Assembly (NCBI GenBank): GCA_007996965.1
Contig: BIMP01000001.1
Span: 496,001-560,000 of the forward strand
Direction: 5' to 3'
Origin: a cyanobiont of Ornithocercus magnificus
GTDB taxonomy: Bacteria; Cyanobacteriota; Cyanobacteriia; PCC-6307; Cyanobiaceae
Length of the DNA stretch: 64,000 nucleotides
Shown here piece by piece: positions 1 to 9,908 of this stretch (the first letter of the stretch is position 1; each line of letters begins with the position of its first letter). Position numbers and translations under genes: made by a program. The notes beneath the pieces are model-generated. The model was not told the DNA's origin and ran no database searches. It saw only the letters and a list, made by a program, of their open reading frames with translations.

Positions 1-119
1 AGAGCGACAGCGGGTGGGCTGCTCGCGAGAGTCACAAAAATCCTTTGGGAAGGTTGGCCTGGGCTTGCGTTTGCTGATTCTAGGCTACTAGGGAAATCCA
101 GAGAGTATCTTGATACTAG
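1..119. other. Left edge, no gene assigned
   Basis: This edge stretch lies beyond the 3' end of glyA. Plus-strand frame 2 is open from the edge to a TAG at 89-91 (29 codons), and frame 1 is open to about base 123, so the C-terminal tail of a plus-strand gene could be present. Neither peptide is recognisable, and open frames this short arise by chance. No hairpin with a T-run is visible to terminate glyA. Confidence 0.25.
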
Positions 120-1415
120 TTAGACAAGCTCTGGATGGGGCGCTTTTCTATAGAGTGGGTAGCGGCGGCAAAGCATGCTGACTCTGTTGCAACAGCGTGC
201 CTTAATAGCTATATCATCTTGCTGAAGTAGTCGATCTGCAAGGATGTCAGCTATTTCGCGAAAAGCATTTCTGTCAAAACCGCGGGTGGTCAGAGCTGCA
301 GTACCAAGGCGAAGGCCACTAGTAACGAATGGTGATTCAGGGTCAAAGGGAACAGTGTTTTTGTTAGCGGTGATGTTTACATCACTCACTAGCAGATCGG
401 CAACCTTACCAGTTAGACCTATTGTCCGCAGATCTATCAGTACTATGTGATTGTCAGTACCACCGCTAACTACATCGATTCCTCTTTCCTGAAGACGAGT
501 AGCAAGAACACTAGCATTTTCTAGTATGTGACGACAGTAATCACGGAAGGAGGGATGGAGTGCTTCGGCAAAGGCTACAGCTTTAGCGGCGACTACGTGC
601 TCTAAAGGACCTCCCTGGCTACCTGGAAATACTGCCCTATCAAACTGCCGGGCGAATTCTGCGTCACGGCAAAGAATTAGGCCTCCTCTAGGGCCACGAA
701 GTGTCTTGTGTGTTGTTGTGGTAACGACATCGCAGTGAGGAATCGGATTGGGATGAAATCCCGCAGCTACAAGACCGGCAATGTGCGCCATGTCTGCTAG
801 AAGGTAAGCCCCAACTTCATCAGCAATAGTGCGGAAGGCTGCAAAATCAATCACACGTGGGTAGGCTGAGCAACCACAGATGATTAAGCGTGGTCTGTGT
901 TCCAGTGCTAGTCGGCGAATAGCCTCCATGTCGAGACGCTGGGTTTCACGTTCAACGCCGTAATGACAGGTGTTGAACCATTTACCACTCACATTTACAG
1001 GAGAGCCATGCGTGAGATGACCACCGTGGGAAAGATCCATCCCCATGATCGTATCGCCAGGCTTTAGCAGTGCAAGAAAGACAGCAAAGTTGGCCTGCGC
1101 TCCACTGTGAGGTTGTACATTAGCCCAAGCAGCGCCGAAGAGGGTGCACGCTCGGGAAATGGCCAACTCCTCAATTGCATCGATATGCTCACAACCGCCA
1201 TAGTAGCGCTTGTTAGGCAAACCTTCTGCATACTTGTTCGTGAGCACAGAGCCTTGGGCCTGCATAACAGCCTGGGAGGCAAAATTCTCGCTAGCGATGA
1301 GTTCTAGGTGATTTTCCTGACGCTCCCGCTCCTGACCAATGAGCGCCGCTATGTCAGGATCAGTGTCCAATATCGTAGCAGTGATAGAGGGCCAGGAGGT
1401 ATTTGTCACTAGCAA
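120..1415 (-). CDS. glyA: Serine hydroxymethyltransferase
   Basis: A PLP enzyme of the cytosol that interconverts serine plus tetrahydrofolate with glycine plus 5,10-methylene-THF, feeding one-carbon units to purine, thymidylate and methionine synthesis and taking part in photorespiratory glycine use. The 431-residue protein has the usual family length. The PLP-binding lysine lies in the [11 protein letters not shown] motif at about residue 237. The N-terminal substrate region (IASENF, about 40-45; YYGGCEHID, about 71-79) is intact. It is read leftward, downstream of tRNA-Arg, but a strong terminator separates the two, so it should have its own promoter near 1416-1458. The C-terminal tail is slightly longer and more basic than in typical relatives. 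Identification is secure. Confidence 0.97.
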   Translation of the reverse strand: MLVTNTSWPSITATILDTDPDIAALIGQERERQENHLELIASENFASQAVMQAQGSVLTNKYAEGLPNKRYYGGCEHIDAIEELAISRACTLFGAAWANVQPHSGAQANFAVFLALLKPGDTIMGMDLSHGGHLTHGSPVNVSGKWFNTCHYGVERETQRLDMEAIRRLALEHRPRLIICGCSAYPRVIDFAAFRTIADEVGAYLLADMAHIAGLVAAGFHPNPIPHCDVVTTTTHKTLRGPRGGLILCRDAEFARQFDRAVFPGSQGGPLEHVVAAKAVAFAEALHPSFRDYCRHILENASVLATRLQERGIDVVSGGTDNHIVLIDLRTIGLTGKVADLLVSDVNITANKNTVPFDPESPFVTSGLRLGTAALTTRGFDRNAFREIADILADRLLQQDDIAIKARCCNRVSMLCRRYPLYRKAPHPELV

Positions 1416-1458
1416 AAACCAGTTGTCATGCTAAGGCTAGAAAGTAGATCCTCGCACA

Positions 1459-1487
1459 ATAAAAAGCACTGCCCTGTTAGGGCAGTG
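1459..1487 (-). terminator. Rho-independent terminator of tRNA-Arg
   Basis: A perfect 9-bp stem (CACTGCCCT at 1467-1475, AGGGCAGTG at 1479-1487) has a 3-base loop. On the minus strand it is followed directly by CTTTTTAT (A-run at 1461-1465 on the plus strand). It lies 14 bases beyond the tRNA-Arg 3' end, in the right orientation to end that transcript before glyA. This is the clearest intrinsic terminator in the window. Confidence 0.88.
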
Positions 1488-1501
1488 AGAGGTCCTTCAA
1501 A

Positions 1502-1575
1502 CGCGCCTGGAGAGATTCGAACTCCCGACCCTCTGATCCGTAGTCAGATGCTCTAATCCGCTGAGCTACAAGCGC
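1502..1575 (-). tRNA. tRNA-Arg (anticodon ACG)
   Basis: The minus strand folds into a full cloverleaf. The acceptor stem GCGCTTG pairs with CAGGCGC (one G-U pair), the D arm begins TAGCTCAG, the anticodon loop reads CTACGGA with anticodon ACG, and the T arm is GGGAG-TTCGAAT-CTCTC. The discriminator base is G, and CCA is not encoded. The first A of the anticodon is normally edited to inosine by TadA so that CGU, CGC and CGA are read. It appears monocistronic because a strong terminator follows. Confidence 0.95.
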
Positions 1576-1666
1576 CTGAACAGATCCATATCACTGCATC
1601 AAGGGGTGAATCGTCAACCAAGGTGCGGACCCAGCGCCAGAATTTACCCAAAGACAAACGGACTCA

Positions 1667-1921
1667 ATGCCAATACGTTGGTACGGCCCCGCCGATCCTT
1701 TAGACCCCACCTATCAACACTTCAGTCGTGTAGTAAATCTAACGCTCCATGCAATGGGCTTTGCGGCAGTGAATAGTGGGCTATGGTTCATTCAGGAAAT
1801 TCGTCATCCCTGGACGCACTTGATCTGGTTCAGTGGTCTCTGGCTAATGGCCCTGATACTGCACCTTGTCATAGTTCTTCGGCAGCGTCCAGCTCCTGAA
1901 ACGACAAACCCTATTACATAA
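1667..1921 (+). CDS. Small two-helix membrane protein, unknown function
   Basis: An 84-residue protein beginning at an ATG. Residues about 22-42 and 48-72 are hydrophobic and separated by a short polar turn (QEIRHPWTH), which suggests two membrane helices. The N-terminal part is polar and aromatic (RWYGPADPLDP), and the C-terminal tail is short and basic. It resembles small '2TM' cyanobacterial proteins, but no function is known to me. It is followed 16 bases later by a second small conserved gene on the same strand, so the two are probably cotranscribed. The membrane prediction is visible in the sequence; the family assignment is a guess. Confidence 0.7.
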   Translation: MPIRWYGPADPLDPTYQHFSRVVNLTLHAMGFAAVNSGLWFIQEIRHPWTHLIWFSGLWLMALILHLVIVLRQRPAPETTNPIT

Positions 1922-1937
1922 ATTTATCGACCCTGCC

Positions 1938-2228
1938 ATGAATCTAAATGCCGCTGATCTTCGCGATCTACAACTGGCTATCGCTGACCGTTTGTTTTTG
2001 CAAGTGAGCGGATGGCATCTCTACCTAGGGGATGCCCAATTGGCTGAGCCGCTTGCAATAGAATGTTGTGCCCGTCTCGGACAGGGAGCTGTGACTGCAG
2101 CTAAGGAGTCCATAGAGGCTGTGCAGGTTCCGTTAGGTGACGGTTCGACGCTCCTGCCACTTGGTCAACTGATTCCCTGTAGCCAGCTTCGTGACTTGCA
2201 GGATATTCTCAAGCCATACTGCCGGTAA
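1938..2228 (+). CDS. DUF3181-like cyanobacterial protein
   Basis: A 96-residue soluble protein that I recognise, with moderate certainty, as the cyanobacterial DUF3181 family. The marks are an N-terminal helix (LRDLQLAIADRLF), the central GWHLYLGDA segment at about residues 25-33 and a C-terminal LIPCSQLRDLQDIL segment. No catalytic motif, signal peptide or membrane segment is visible. It starts 16 bases after the upstream two-helix protein and ends 25 bases before the next small gene, so the three form a likely operon. Function is unknown. Confidence 0.75.
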   Translation: MNLNAADLRDLQLAIADRLFLQVSGWHLYLGDAQLAEPLAIECCARLGQGAVTAAKESIEAVQVPLGDGSTLLPLGQLIPCSQLRDLQDILKPYCR

Positions 2229-2253
2229 GGTGCTGCTAAAGTAGGGAGACCCT

Positions 2254-2517
2254 GTGCTGATCATCGAGGTCACTAATGCCAGGGAGGTAGTACGCCAGCG
2301 CATTGGCCCATTGGGGAGTCGTCTGATTGGCAATGTGGTGGATGCTGAGGCTCAAGTGGAGAAGGCTTTAATTCACGAGCTAGACAGCGCTTTTCGCGAA
2401 TTCGGGATTGAAGCTAGGATTATATCAGTCCAAGGCCCACAAATTGTAGGCCGCCAGTATATTGAAGTGCCTATCCAAGTCCGTGAGGAGAGGCAAGTTA
2501 ACCTAGGCGACGCTTGA
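2254..2517 (+). CDS. Conserved hypothetical protein, 87 aa
   Basis: An 87-residue protein starting at GTG with a purine-rich GGGAG tract about 10 bases upstream, which supports this start. It alternates a helical amphipathic middle (about 33-50, EAQVEKALIHELDSAFREF) with predicted strands (ARIISVQG, RQYIEVPIQVREE), giving an alpha/beta look of a small soluble domain. No motif is recognised. It is third in the small-gene operon. Its last 20 bases overlap the 3' end of murJ, which is read in the opposite direction. Confidence 0.65.
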   Translation: MLIIEVTNAREVVRQRIGPLGSRLIGNVVDAEAQVEKALIHELDSAFREFGIEARIISVQGPQIVGRQYIEVPIQVREERQVNLGDA

Positions 2518-4108
2518 AATGAAGGGCAAGTAATGCCATCTCCGGGATCCCCATCATTCCAGCTATGGCTATATATGTAGTAAGACCAACTATACCAGAA
2601 ACACTAATTTGCAACAGGTATCCAGACGTCCCCGCTGGCCAAATCATCTTTTGTGACAAAGACCAGGCTGCAAAGCCTCCAATCAAACCAGCTGCCAATA
2701 GACAAATACTGTCGGAGAGCCAACTTAGTAGTGGAAGACCTCCGAGCTTGTGGTGTAAGACCAAAAGGAGTGCTAAGCAAGTGAGGCAATTCACAGCAAC
2801 AGTAGCCAAAATAATTCCTGGTGCACCAAATCTCAAGGGAGAGAGAGTTCCCCACATCCAAGGTAAAGATTGGCCCACTAAAAACCAGTCAAGAAAGATA
2901 TTGAGACCAATACCCACTAATGAAAGTTTTAGAGGGGTGTTGCCATCCCCAAGCGCATAGAAGATGCGCACCAGAACATCGCGTCCCAGGTATGCAGGCA
3001 TACCTATACCATAAGCAATCAGAAGACTAGTGACAAGTTCCGTTGCTGCAGAATTGAAGGCACCTCGCTGATATATTAGAGAAACAATTGGCCCGCCAAG
3101 TACTACGAATAGTGCTCCCAGGGGCACGGTGCTAGCTGTAGATAACATCAGGCCCTGGCGGATTTTATTGATTAGAGCAATACGGCAGCCTGTCGACGAG
3201 ATCAAACGCGAGAGGACTGGTAACAAAGGAACTAGAAGGGCGTTAGATATTAAGCCGACTGGCATCTGGACAAGCAAACTTGCATAACCTAACCCAGCTG
3301 CAGCCCCAAGAATGCCAGAAGCAAAAAATAGATCGACGAACACATTAACCTGGAGCACGGCAGATGAGAGAGTTGCCGGTCCCATCACGTGCCATACCTC
3401 ACGGACTCCTAAATGCTGCCAGTTCCATGAGAAGCGGAACCACATCAGGCGATGTTGTATCAGTACTGGGATTTGGAGCAGCCATTGCATCATGGCTCCG
3501 ATTAGAGTTGCTGTAGCCAACACAACGCTGCCTACTAGTGCAAAACTGGGCTGAGTGACAGCAGCACCGAGCTGCCACCAAAGCCCACTAATTGCTAGTA
3601 TCAGCGTCAAGCTGGACATAAGAGGTGAAATAGCTGGGATCCAAAACTCATTGGTTGCATTGAGTGACCCGAATCCGAGACCTATTAGACCTGCTAGCAG
3701 AGATATGGGAGACATTACTTGTAGCTGCACTACTGCAACACGGTGAACATGGTTAGGAATCCCTGGTGCTAATAGACTGATAAAAAAATCAGCAAAAAGG
3801 ATCATAGCTACGCTAACTAGCAAGAGCACCGTACCCACTAACGTAGTTAACGTCGCTAGGATATAAGCGCGCTCTTCTCTTGGACGGCGACTAAGCACAC
3901 TAACCATTGCACTATGAAAAGGTCCATTAATTCCTCCTAAAAGAATTAGCAAAAAGCCTGGCAGAATGTATGCATAGCTGTAAGCTTCATAGACAGTTCC
4001 AACACCAAATGCTGCTGCTATGATTAATTGACGCGCCAGACCTCCTAACTTGCTTAGCAGGGTTCCAATAGTGACAACAAAAGCAATATGCTTGAGGGAT
4101 CTTGCCAT
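2498..4108 (-). CDS. murJ: Lipid II flippase MurJ
   Basis: A polytopic inner-membrane protein of the MOP exporter superfamily that flips lipid-linked peptidoglycan precursor across the cytoplasmic membrane. The reading frame extends upstream to 4168, but the family normally begins at the ATG at 4108 (MARSLKHIAF), giving 536 residues and about 14 hydrophobic segments. The N-terminal signature around LLSKLGGLARQLIIAAAFG and the loop GGINGPFHSAMVSVLSRR are characteristic of MurJ/MviN. The gene is divergent from sfsA (start codons about 65 bases apart) and its 3' end overlaps the small hypothetical gene by 20 bases. Identification is secure; the start is an inference from the family. Confidence 0.93.
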   Translation of the reverse strand: MARSLKHIAFVVTIGTLLSKLGGLARQLIIAAAFGVGTVYEAYSYAYILPGFLLILLGGINGPFHSAMVSVLSRRPREERAYILATLTTLVGTVLLLVSVAMILFADFFISLLAPGIPNHVHRVAVVQLQVMSPISLLAGLIGLGFGSLNATNEFWIPAISPLMSSLTLILAISGLWWQLGAAVTQPSFALVGSVVLATATLIGAMMQWLLQIPVLIQHRLMWFRFSWNWQHLGVREVWHVMGPATLSSAVLQVNVFVDLFFASGILGAAAGLGYASLLVQMPVGLISNALLVPLLPVLSRLISSTGCRIALINKIRQGLMLSTASTVPLGALFVVLGGPIVSLIYQRGAFNSAATELVTSLLIAYGIGMPAYLGRDVLVRIFYALGDGNTPLKLSLVGIGLNIFLDWFLVGQSLPWMWGTLSPLRFGAPGIILATVAVNCLTCLALLLVLHHKLGGLPLLSWLSDSICLLAAGLIGGFAAWSLSQKMIWPAGTSGYLLQISVSGIVGLTTYIAIAGMMGIPEMALLALHFKRRLG

Positions 4109-4174
4109 AGCATCATCTCCCGTGTCTCTACACTGGCTGCACTCTCCAGCAAGGTGCTTGATCGGCACATGTCT

Positions 4175-4930
4175 ATGTTAAGCAAAACTATGATTGGCAA
4201 GCGCTTGCTGACATTCGAGCCCTTGCGGGAAGGGATTTTGGTAAGGCGCTACAAACGTTTCTTGGCCGAGGTAGAATTGCTAGAAGGTAAAATGGTGACA
4301 GCACACTGTGCCAACACTGGTCCGATGAAGGGTGTGTTGTGCCCTGGCAATCGTGTGCGCTTACGCTATGCCCCTTCACCTAGTCGTAAGCTTGCCTGGA
4401 GTTGGGAGCAGATTGAAGTTCCCTCTGCAAATGGAGATTTGTGTTGGGTTGGCATCAACACTATGCTCCCGAATCGCCTGCTGCGAAGAGTCATCGAAGC
4501 TGGTTTGCTGGAGCAAAAGCTTGGCCCTGTGGCGTCGCTCCGACGTGAGGTTCCTTACGGTTGTTGTAGCCGAGTTGACCTATTGCTAACGCCTACTGTT
4601 AATGCCCAAGATTCACGACTAATATTTATGGAGGTAAAAAACACCACCTGGAGTAGTGGAGACATAGCTTTGTTCCCTGATACGGTGACTAAAAGGGGAC
4701 AAAAACACCTAAAAGAATTAATCGGTGTGCTCTCTGAGGCCCGTGCAGTCCTGGTTCCTTGTCTAAGCCGAGATGATGTAAAGGCTTTCGCACCTGGAGA
4801 TGAGGCGGACCCCTACTACGGTCAGCTGTTTCGTCAGGCTATAGAAGCGGGCGTAGAAGTACTGCCATGCTGCTTTGGCTTCGAGCCTGACGCTATCACA
4901 TGGCAGGGAGAGAGACCTGTGAGGATATGA
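4175..4930 (+). CDS. sfsA: SfsA family protein
   Basis: A sugar fermentation stimulation protein A homologue of 251 residues when read from the ATG at 4175; the frame is open from 4088, but the extra N-terminus is not family-like. The N-terminal OB-like part contains VRRYKRFLAEVEL and the conserved CANTGPMKG motif. The C-terminal part carries a nuclease-like core (RVDLLL, then FMEVKNTT, then FPDTVTKRGQKHLKEL), with acidic and lysine residues in the arrangement of restriction-endonuclease-like folds. E. coli SfsA was described as DNA-binding. The biological role in cyanobacteria is unknown. Confidence 0.9.
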   Translation: MLSKTMIGKRLLTFEPLREGILVRRYKRFLAEVELLEGKMVTAHCANTGPMKGVLCPGNRVRLRYAPSPSRKLAWSWEQIEVPSANGDLCWVGINTMLPNRLLRRVIEAGLLEQKLGPVASLRREVPYGCCSRVDLLLTPTVNAQDSRLIFMEVKNTTWSSGDIALFPDTVTKRGQKHLKELIGVLSEARAVLVPCLSRDDVKAFAPGDEADPYYGQLFRQAIEAGVEVLPCCFGFEPDAITWQGERPVRI

Positions 4931-5055
4931 AGCCAGCATGGCTGGGACTCAAACGATCCTTACAGTTCTTGCTGATTTGGTAGCAACAGCAACTTTAAGC
5001 GGTACTGAAATACTGCAGAAGTTGTGCCCGAAGTCTCAGCACTGCACTTGACCCT

Positions 5056-6516
5056 ATGAAAACTGTTTCGCACACTCCTAAACGGCAAGACAAGGTGCAC
5101 CTCCGGAAGGCTAGCCTTTTGGATGGTCCCATGCTGATCTTGCGCAGAATTCTCAGTTTCGCCTCCCGACGTTCCTTGATCTGGCTGGCGACCGTTCCTC
5201 TTGCCCTATTTGGACTTGGCATTTTCAATTTGTCCAGCCGCGCTCAGGAAATCCCCGAGCTGAGTACGGCTTTCCTGGCCAATAACCTCTGGCTACTAAT
5301 TGCTACAATTCTGGTAATCTTCATGAATGCTGGCTTTGCTATGGTCGAGGCAGGCATGTGCCGTCAGAAAAATGCTGTCAACATCTTGGCTAAGAACCTA
5401 TTCGTATTTTCCCTAGCTGTAACTGCCTACTGGTTCATAGGATACTCTCTGATGTATGGTGATGTAGTCGTTCCTGGCTGGCTGCATTTTAGAGGACTCT
5501 TCTTTGACCCAAACGTAACCCCAGAGATGGTTGCAGAAGGTAAACTTGCCCCTACAGTTGATTTCTTATTCCAGGCCGCTTTCGCAGGTACTGCTGCTAC
5601 GATAGTCTCTGGCCTCGTGGCAGAAAGAATCAAGTTTGGCGAGTTCGTAATTTTCTCTCTCGTTCTAACAGCCGTGATCTACCCAATTTCTGGTTCTTGG
5701 CAGTGGAATGAGGGCTGGTTAGCTAAGCTTGGGTTTATTGACTTTGCCGGATCCTCAGTTGTTCACTCCGTTGGAGCTTGGGCAGGTCTTGTAGGCGCTT
5801 TTTTGCTTGGCCCTCGTATCGGCAAGTTTATCGATGGTAAAACTCAAGCCATACCTGGTCATAACATGGCTATTGCTACTTTAGGTGCCTTAGTCTTATG
5901 GATCGGTTGGTACGGCTTTAACCCTGGCTCTGAGCTTGCTATGGACCAATGGGTTCCATATGTAGCAGTAACTACTACTTTAGGTGCTGCAGGCGGCGCA
6001 ATAGGCGCAACGGCAACATCTACCTTAACTTCTGGGAAGCCAGATCTCACAATGATTATTAATGGCGTTCTGGCTGGTCTGGTAAGTATCACTGCTGGTT
6101 GCGCCAATGTAACTATGGTGGGTGCCTGGTTTGCTGGTTTAGTTGGCGGCGTGATTGTTGTCTTCGCTGTTGCTGTACTAGATTTTGCTAAGATTGACGA
6201 CCCTGTCGGTGCATTCTCTGTCCACGGATTCTGCGGTATCTGGGGAACGCTGGTTATCGGGCTTTGGGGCTTTAACATCCAGGGTGATGGTGCTCCACTC
6301 GGACTCTTTGTTGGAGGCGGCATTTCTACTCTTGGTATCCAAGCTATTGGTTGTGCTGCCTATGCTGCCTGGACTTTGACCAGTTGTTGGGTCGCATGGT
6401 CTATTATTGGCGCTTTATTCAATGGTATCCGTGTAAGCGAGGATGAGGAGATCGAAGGGTTAGATATTGGTGAGCATAGTATGGAAGCTTACCCAGACTT
6501 TGCTTCTAGCAACTGA
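5056..6516 (+). CDS. amt1: Ammonium transporter
   Basis: An inner-membrane channel of the Amt/MEP/Rh family that takes up ammonium, the preferred nitrogen source of marine picocyanobacteria. Its 486 residues comprise a basic N-terminal stretch and first hydrophobic segment ending near SSRAQ (about 58-62, a likely signal peptide), then about 11 membrane helices. Conserved features include AGFAMVEAGMCRQKNAVN (about 91-108) and the twin pore histidines in HSVGAWAG and HGFCGIWG. The cytosolic tail is acidic. The start at 5056 matches the length I expect in relatives; a later ATG at 5131 is possible. No clear NtcA site (GTA-N8-TAC) is visible upstream although nitrogen control is expected. Confidence 0.95.
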   Translation: MKTVSHTPKRQDKVHLRKASLLDGPMLILRRILSFASRRSLIWLATVPLALFGLGIFNLSSRAQEIPELSTAFLANNLWLLIATILVIFMNAGFAMVEAGMCRQKNAVNILAKNLFVFSLAVTAYWFIGYSLMYGDVVVPGWLHFRGLFFDPNVTPEMVAEGKLAPTVDFLFQAAFAGTAATIVSGLVAERIKFGEFVIFSLVLTAVIYPISGSWQWNEGWLAKLGFIDFAGSSVVHSVGAWAGLVGAFLLGPRIGKFIDGKTQAIPGHNMAIATLGALVLWIGWYGFNPGSELAMDQWVPYVAVTTTLGAAGGAIGATATSTLTSGKPDLTMIINGVLAGLVSITAGCANVTMVGAWFAGLVGGVIVVFAVAVLDFAKIDDPVGAFSVHGFCGIWGTLVIGLWGFNIQGDGAPLGLFVGGGISTLGIQAIGCAAYAAWTLTSCWVAWSIIGALFNGIRVSEDEEIEGLDIGEHSMEAYPDFASSN

Positions 6517-6685
6517 GAGAACTTGCTGTTCGTGCTTGCGTGTGACATAAATCCTCGCATGCACGCACAGATAGACCGAAGAGAGGAGACAACAGGCCGC
6601 TATGGCACTTTTTGATCGTCTGGTTATCTCCAGAGCCTCAGAGTACCCTAATAAAATCATAGCAGCAATAGTCTTCCCTCTTCCT

Positions 6686-7882
6686 ATGGACACCCACGCG
6701 TTCAAGCGCTCTCTGCACCGATCTGAGAGATACAATCGGCGTGGATTTAAACGGGCTGACGATGTGGTCAGCAGTCTCGAGCAGGCATACAAAAGCAGCC
6801 TAATTGGGGCAATCCGTGACAATAGCTACTGCCTCAGCCATGGACGCCTCCAAATCCGCCTGGCTGAGGCATTTGGCTTCTGCTGGGGGGTTGAGCGTGC
6901 TGTGGCAATGGCTTACGAGACCCGCCGTCATTATCCGACTGAGCAAATCTGGATTACAAACGAAATCATACATAACCCATCAGTTAACAATCACTTGCGA
7001 TCGATGAATGTGCGGTTTATTCCTGTTGACCAAGGGGTCAAGGATTTCTCAAGTGTTCAACCTAGTGATGTAGTGATTTTGCCTGCTTTTGGCGCTACTG
7101 TTCAAGAGATGCAGCTACTTGATAAGCGTGGTTGCCACATTATCGATACAACTTGTCCTTGGGTCTCTAAAGTCTGGGCAACCGTGGAGAAGCACACAAA
7201 GCGCTCTCACACCTCAATTATTCATGGCAAGGTGAAGCATGAAGAAACCCTTGCTACTAGCTCTTTTGCTAGAACTTACTTGGTGGTTCTCAACTTAGAA
7301 GAAGCCCAAATAGTAGCAGACTATATTCTTGGTTTGGGGAGTCGAGAAAACTTTATGAAGCATTTTGCGAGAGCTTGCTCCCCTGGTTTTGATCCCGATC
7401 GAGATCTAGAAAGCATTGGGGTTGCTAATCAAACTACGATGTTAAAAAGCGAGACCGAAGAAATTGGACGTCTTTTTGAGAGAACTCTCTTACACAAGTT
7501 TGGGCCAGAAGATCTGAGCCAGCATTTTCATGCTTACAATACGATTTGTGATGCAACACAGGAGCGCCAAGATGCAATGTTTGCTCTTGTTGATAAGCCA
7601 ATTGACTTAATGGTAGTAATAGGAGGCTTTAATTCATCTAACACTACTCATCTACAAGAGATTGCAGTCAGCCGTGGAATTCGATCTTTTCATATCGATA
7701 CGCCTGATCGAATTAGTAGGAACAACAGTATAACCCACAAACCACTTAGGGAAGGACTAACCACCAGCTCAGGGTTTTTACCCGATGGCCAGCTAACTGT
7801 TGGAGTTACTTCTGGTGCTTCTACACCTGACCAGGTCGTTGAGGAAGTAATCCGTAGATTAATTGACCTAAGTGAAAGATAG
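6686..7882 (+). CDS. ispH: 4-hydroxy-3-methylbut-2-enyl diphosphate reductase
   Basis: The last enzyme of the MEP isoprenoid pathway. It reductively dehydrates HMBPP to IPP and DMAPP using a 4Fe-4S cluster, supplying carotenoid, phytol and quinone side chains. The frame opens at 6602, but the family starts at the ATG at 6686 ([10 protein letters not shown]), giving 398 residues, the long cyanobacterial/plastid form. Three cluster cysteines are visible: [19 protein letters not shown] and [10 protein letters not shown]. The HGK and GGFNSSNT substrate loops are present. In cyanobacteria electrons come from ferredoxin. It is preceded by amt1 on the same strand, about 170 bases upstream. Confidence 0.96.
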   Translation: MDTHAFKRSLHRSERYNRRGFKRADDVVSSLEQAYKSSLIGAIRDNSYCLSHGRLQIRLAEAFGFCWGVERAVAMAYETRRHYPTEQIWITNEIIHNPSVNNHLRSMNVRFIPVDQGVKDFSSVQPSDVVILPAFGATVQEMQLLDKRGCHIIDTTCPWVSKVWATVEKHTKRSHTSIIHGKVKHEETLATSSFARTYLVVLNLEEAQIVADYILGLGSRENFMKHFARACSPGFDPDRDLESIGVANQTTMLKSETEEIGRLFERTLLHKFGPEDLSQHFHAYNTICDATQERQDAMFALVDKPIDLMVVIGGFNSSNTTHLQEIAVSRGIRSFHIDTPDRISRNNSITHKPLREGLTTSSGFLPDGQLTVGVTSGASTPDQVVEEVIRRLIDLSER

Positions 7883-8265
7883 ACAGTTAGGAAGCTGTAC
7901 TACTATTAACCACAGCAATATGTTAGTATTGTCTAATTAGACTGAAGCCTAAAGTATGGTTAGTATAACCATACTGATGGTAAAACCTTTATAGAGCTAG
8001 ACTAGAGATCAGGCTTAACTATGAAGACTGCACTTATGGCTGGAGAAATGCGGCCGCTTGTACTAAGATTTACCGTTTCACACTTATTTTACTAAAGTGG
8101 TAGTTAGAGGAACCTGTATATTGCCTAGTCAATAATATATAAAGAAGTAGTAATTGACTTAATAGGTAGCAAAACCATCTATCTCAGTTGTCTCTTTATG
8201 TACGAGTCATCGTGGTTCACCTGCTGCATAGCGAATAATGTCTTAGTTGGTAAAACCACATAAAA
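7883..8265. other. 383-base intergenic region without a gene
   Basis: This gap lies between the converging 3' ends of ispH and purH. It is AT-rich. The longest ATG-initiated peptide I noticed is 24 codons and unrecognised. The only clear structure is a perfect inverted repeat at 7953-7975. No intrinsic terminator with a T-run is visible for either gene. It may be a decayed gene or may hold a short untranslated RNA; nothing supports either directly. Confidence 0.6.
7953..7975. repeat. Perfect inverted repeat between ispH and purH
   Basis: Arms of ten bases (AGTATGGTTA and TAACCATACT) flank a three-base GTA loop. It lies 70 bases past the ispH stop, where it could fold in the 3' UTR of that mRNA and act as a stability hairpin or weak bidirectional terminator. 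There is no T-run on either strand and the stem is AT-rich, so efficient termination is doubtful. A protein-binding operator is an alternative but is unexpected between converging genes. Confidence 0.6.
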
Positions 8266-9843
8266 TCAATGCAAAAAGTGGCGACGTCCAGTGAGGATCA
8301 TAGCCAGTCCAAGCTCATCACAGGCAGAGATTGAATCTTTATCCCGTAGGCTGCCGCCAGGGTGAATCACAGCGGTTATACCATAATCTGCTGCTAGGCG
8401 AACAGTGTCATTAAAGGGGAAGAAACCGTCACTAGCTAGAACAGCACCTTTAGCCCGCTCTGCAGCGGCCTCAAGCGCTATACGCGCTGAGCCAACGCGG
8501 TTCATCTGGCCTGCACCAATACCCAGACTTTGCAAGCTACGAGCCACAACAATAGCATTTGAGTGCACGTGACGGACTAACTGCCAGGCAAAACGTAAAT
8601 CAGTTTTCTCTATAGCAGATGGGGAACGCTGGCTAGGCACAGTCCACGCTGTATCATTTATTAGCAAATCATCACTTTCTTGTACCAGCAAACCACCAAG
8701 GATGCTGCGGACACAGTTGCGCTTATGGCCTGCAGCAGCAATTGCTTTGTTTGACAGCTCGAGTAGGCGGAGGTTGGGTTTGGTGGCAAGGATCTTGCGG
8801 GCATCAGGCGAAAATCCCGGTGCTACGATACACTCTAAAAACAGAGTAGTTAGTTCATTAGCCGCCAAGGCATCCACAACACTGTTAAGAGCAACGATGC
8901 CGCCGAAAGCACTTGTCCGATCAGCATCTAGGGCACGTGTGAGTGCTGTAGCAGCTTCATCGCCAATCGCAACTCCGCACGGATTAGCATGCTTCACCAC
9001 TACTGCAGCAAATTGTCCGGCAGTATGCTTAGCATCAAGGCCATAGCCAAACTCCCGCACAGTCGCTAGCGCAGCATCAAGATCGATAAGATTGTTGGCG
9101 CTGAGGTCTTTGCCCTGCAGCTGCATAGCCCTGCCCCATCCCTGATGGGGCGTGCTGTACCAGTAGGCTTGTTGGTGTGGATTTTCACCATATCTCAGTT
9201 GCTGAGACAGCGGCAGAGCCTCAAGCCACAGAGACGATTTAGGCGATTCTTCTAGGTGCGATGCCATCCAACGAGATATAGCTACATCATAGGCAGCTGT
9301 GTGCTCGAGTGCTTCTACAGCAAGTCGCTGGCGCAGGCTCGCGGGAACCTGACTTGCTCCCGATGCTTGAAGTGCTGTAAGAAAGCAGTCGTACTGATCG
9401 GGGCTAGTTAGCACGGACACGTGGGCATGATTTTTGGCAGCAGCTCGTATTAATGCAGGTCCGCCAATGTCTATGTTTTCAATCGCATCAGCCCAACTGG
9501 CATTGGGATCGGCTACGGTTTTTTGGAATGGGTACAGATTAACAACCACTATGTCGATTAGTTGAGCATCACACGTTTTGAGATCTAACTGGTAATTAAC
9601 GCTATCGCGCTGTGCTAAAATCCCTGCATAGATTCTCGGATGCAGGGTCTTAACTCGACCCCCAAGGATACTAGGCACTCCTGTGTAGTCAGATATGTGT
9701 GTGACTGGCAGACCAGCTTGTTCCAGTACGTTAGCTGTCCCAGCACTAGAGAGAAGCTGAAATCCATAGATCCTGTGCAGTGCTTGGGCTAGAGGGATGA
9801 CTCCCTGCTTGTCGTATACACTCAATAAGGCTGTGGGAGACAT
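8266..9843 (-). CDS. purH: Bifunctional AICAR transformylase / IMP cyclohydrolase
   Basis: A cytosolic enzyme catalysing the last two steps of de novo purine synthesis: formylation of AICAR with 10-formyl-THF, then ring closure to IMP. At 525 residues it has the standard length. The N-terminal MGS-like cyclohydrolase domain (about 1-195) contains [12 protein letters not shown], and the C-terminal transformylase domain (about 200-525) contains the KHANPCG catalytic motif and FPFNDT. The start ATG lies 65 bases from a divergently read esterase gene. It stands alone as a transcription unit, with a long empty gap beyond its 3' end. Confidence 0.97.
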   Translation of the reverse strand: MSPTALLSVYDKQGVIPLAQALHRIYGFQLLSSAGTANVLEQAGLPVTHISDYTGVPSILGGRVKTLHPRIYAGILAQRDSVNYQLDLKTCDAQLIDIVVVNLYPFQKTVADPNASWADAIENIDIGGPALIRAAAKNHAHVSVLTSPDQYDCFLTALQASGASQVPASLRQRLAVEALEHTAAYDVAISRWMASHLEESPKSSLWLEALPLSQQLRYGENPHQQAYWYSTPHQGWGRAMQLQGKDLSANNLIDLDAALATVREFGYGLDAKHTAGQFAAVVVKHANPCGVAIGDEAATALTRALDADRTSAFGGIVALNSVVDALAANELTTLFLECIVAPGFSPDARKILATKPNLRLLELSNKAIAAAGHKRNCVRSILGGLLVQESDDLLINDTAWTVPSQRSPSAIEKTDLRFAWQLVRHVHSNAIVVARSLQSLGIGAGQMNRVGSARIALEAAAERAKGAVLASDGFFPFNDTVRLAADYGITAVIHPGGSLRDKDSISACDELGLAMILTGRRHFLH

Positions 9844-9908
9844 AACAAGGCAGTGGTAACAGCATTAATAGGCAACCTACGCAGCACTTCAAGTTTCTAT
9901 TACAGTGC

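Noticed and set aside
2565-2960. A 131-codon plus-strand frame opposite murJ
   Set aside because: It is wholly antisense to a conserved membrane-protein gene and its product shows no recognisable motif.
4931-5130. NtcA binding site for amt1
   Set aside because: I searched the upstream region for GTA-N8-TAC. Only spacings of 4 or 6 bases occur, so no site is called although nitrogen control is likely.
5859-6323. A 154-codon minus-strand frame opposite the ammonium transporter gene
   Set aside because: It lies entirely inside the well-supported amt1 gene, has a low-complexity Ala/Pro/Thr/Ile composition typical of an antisense shadow, and no family match.
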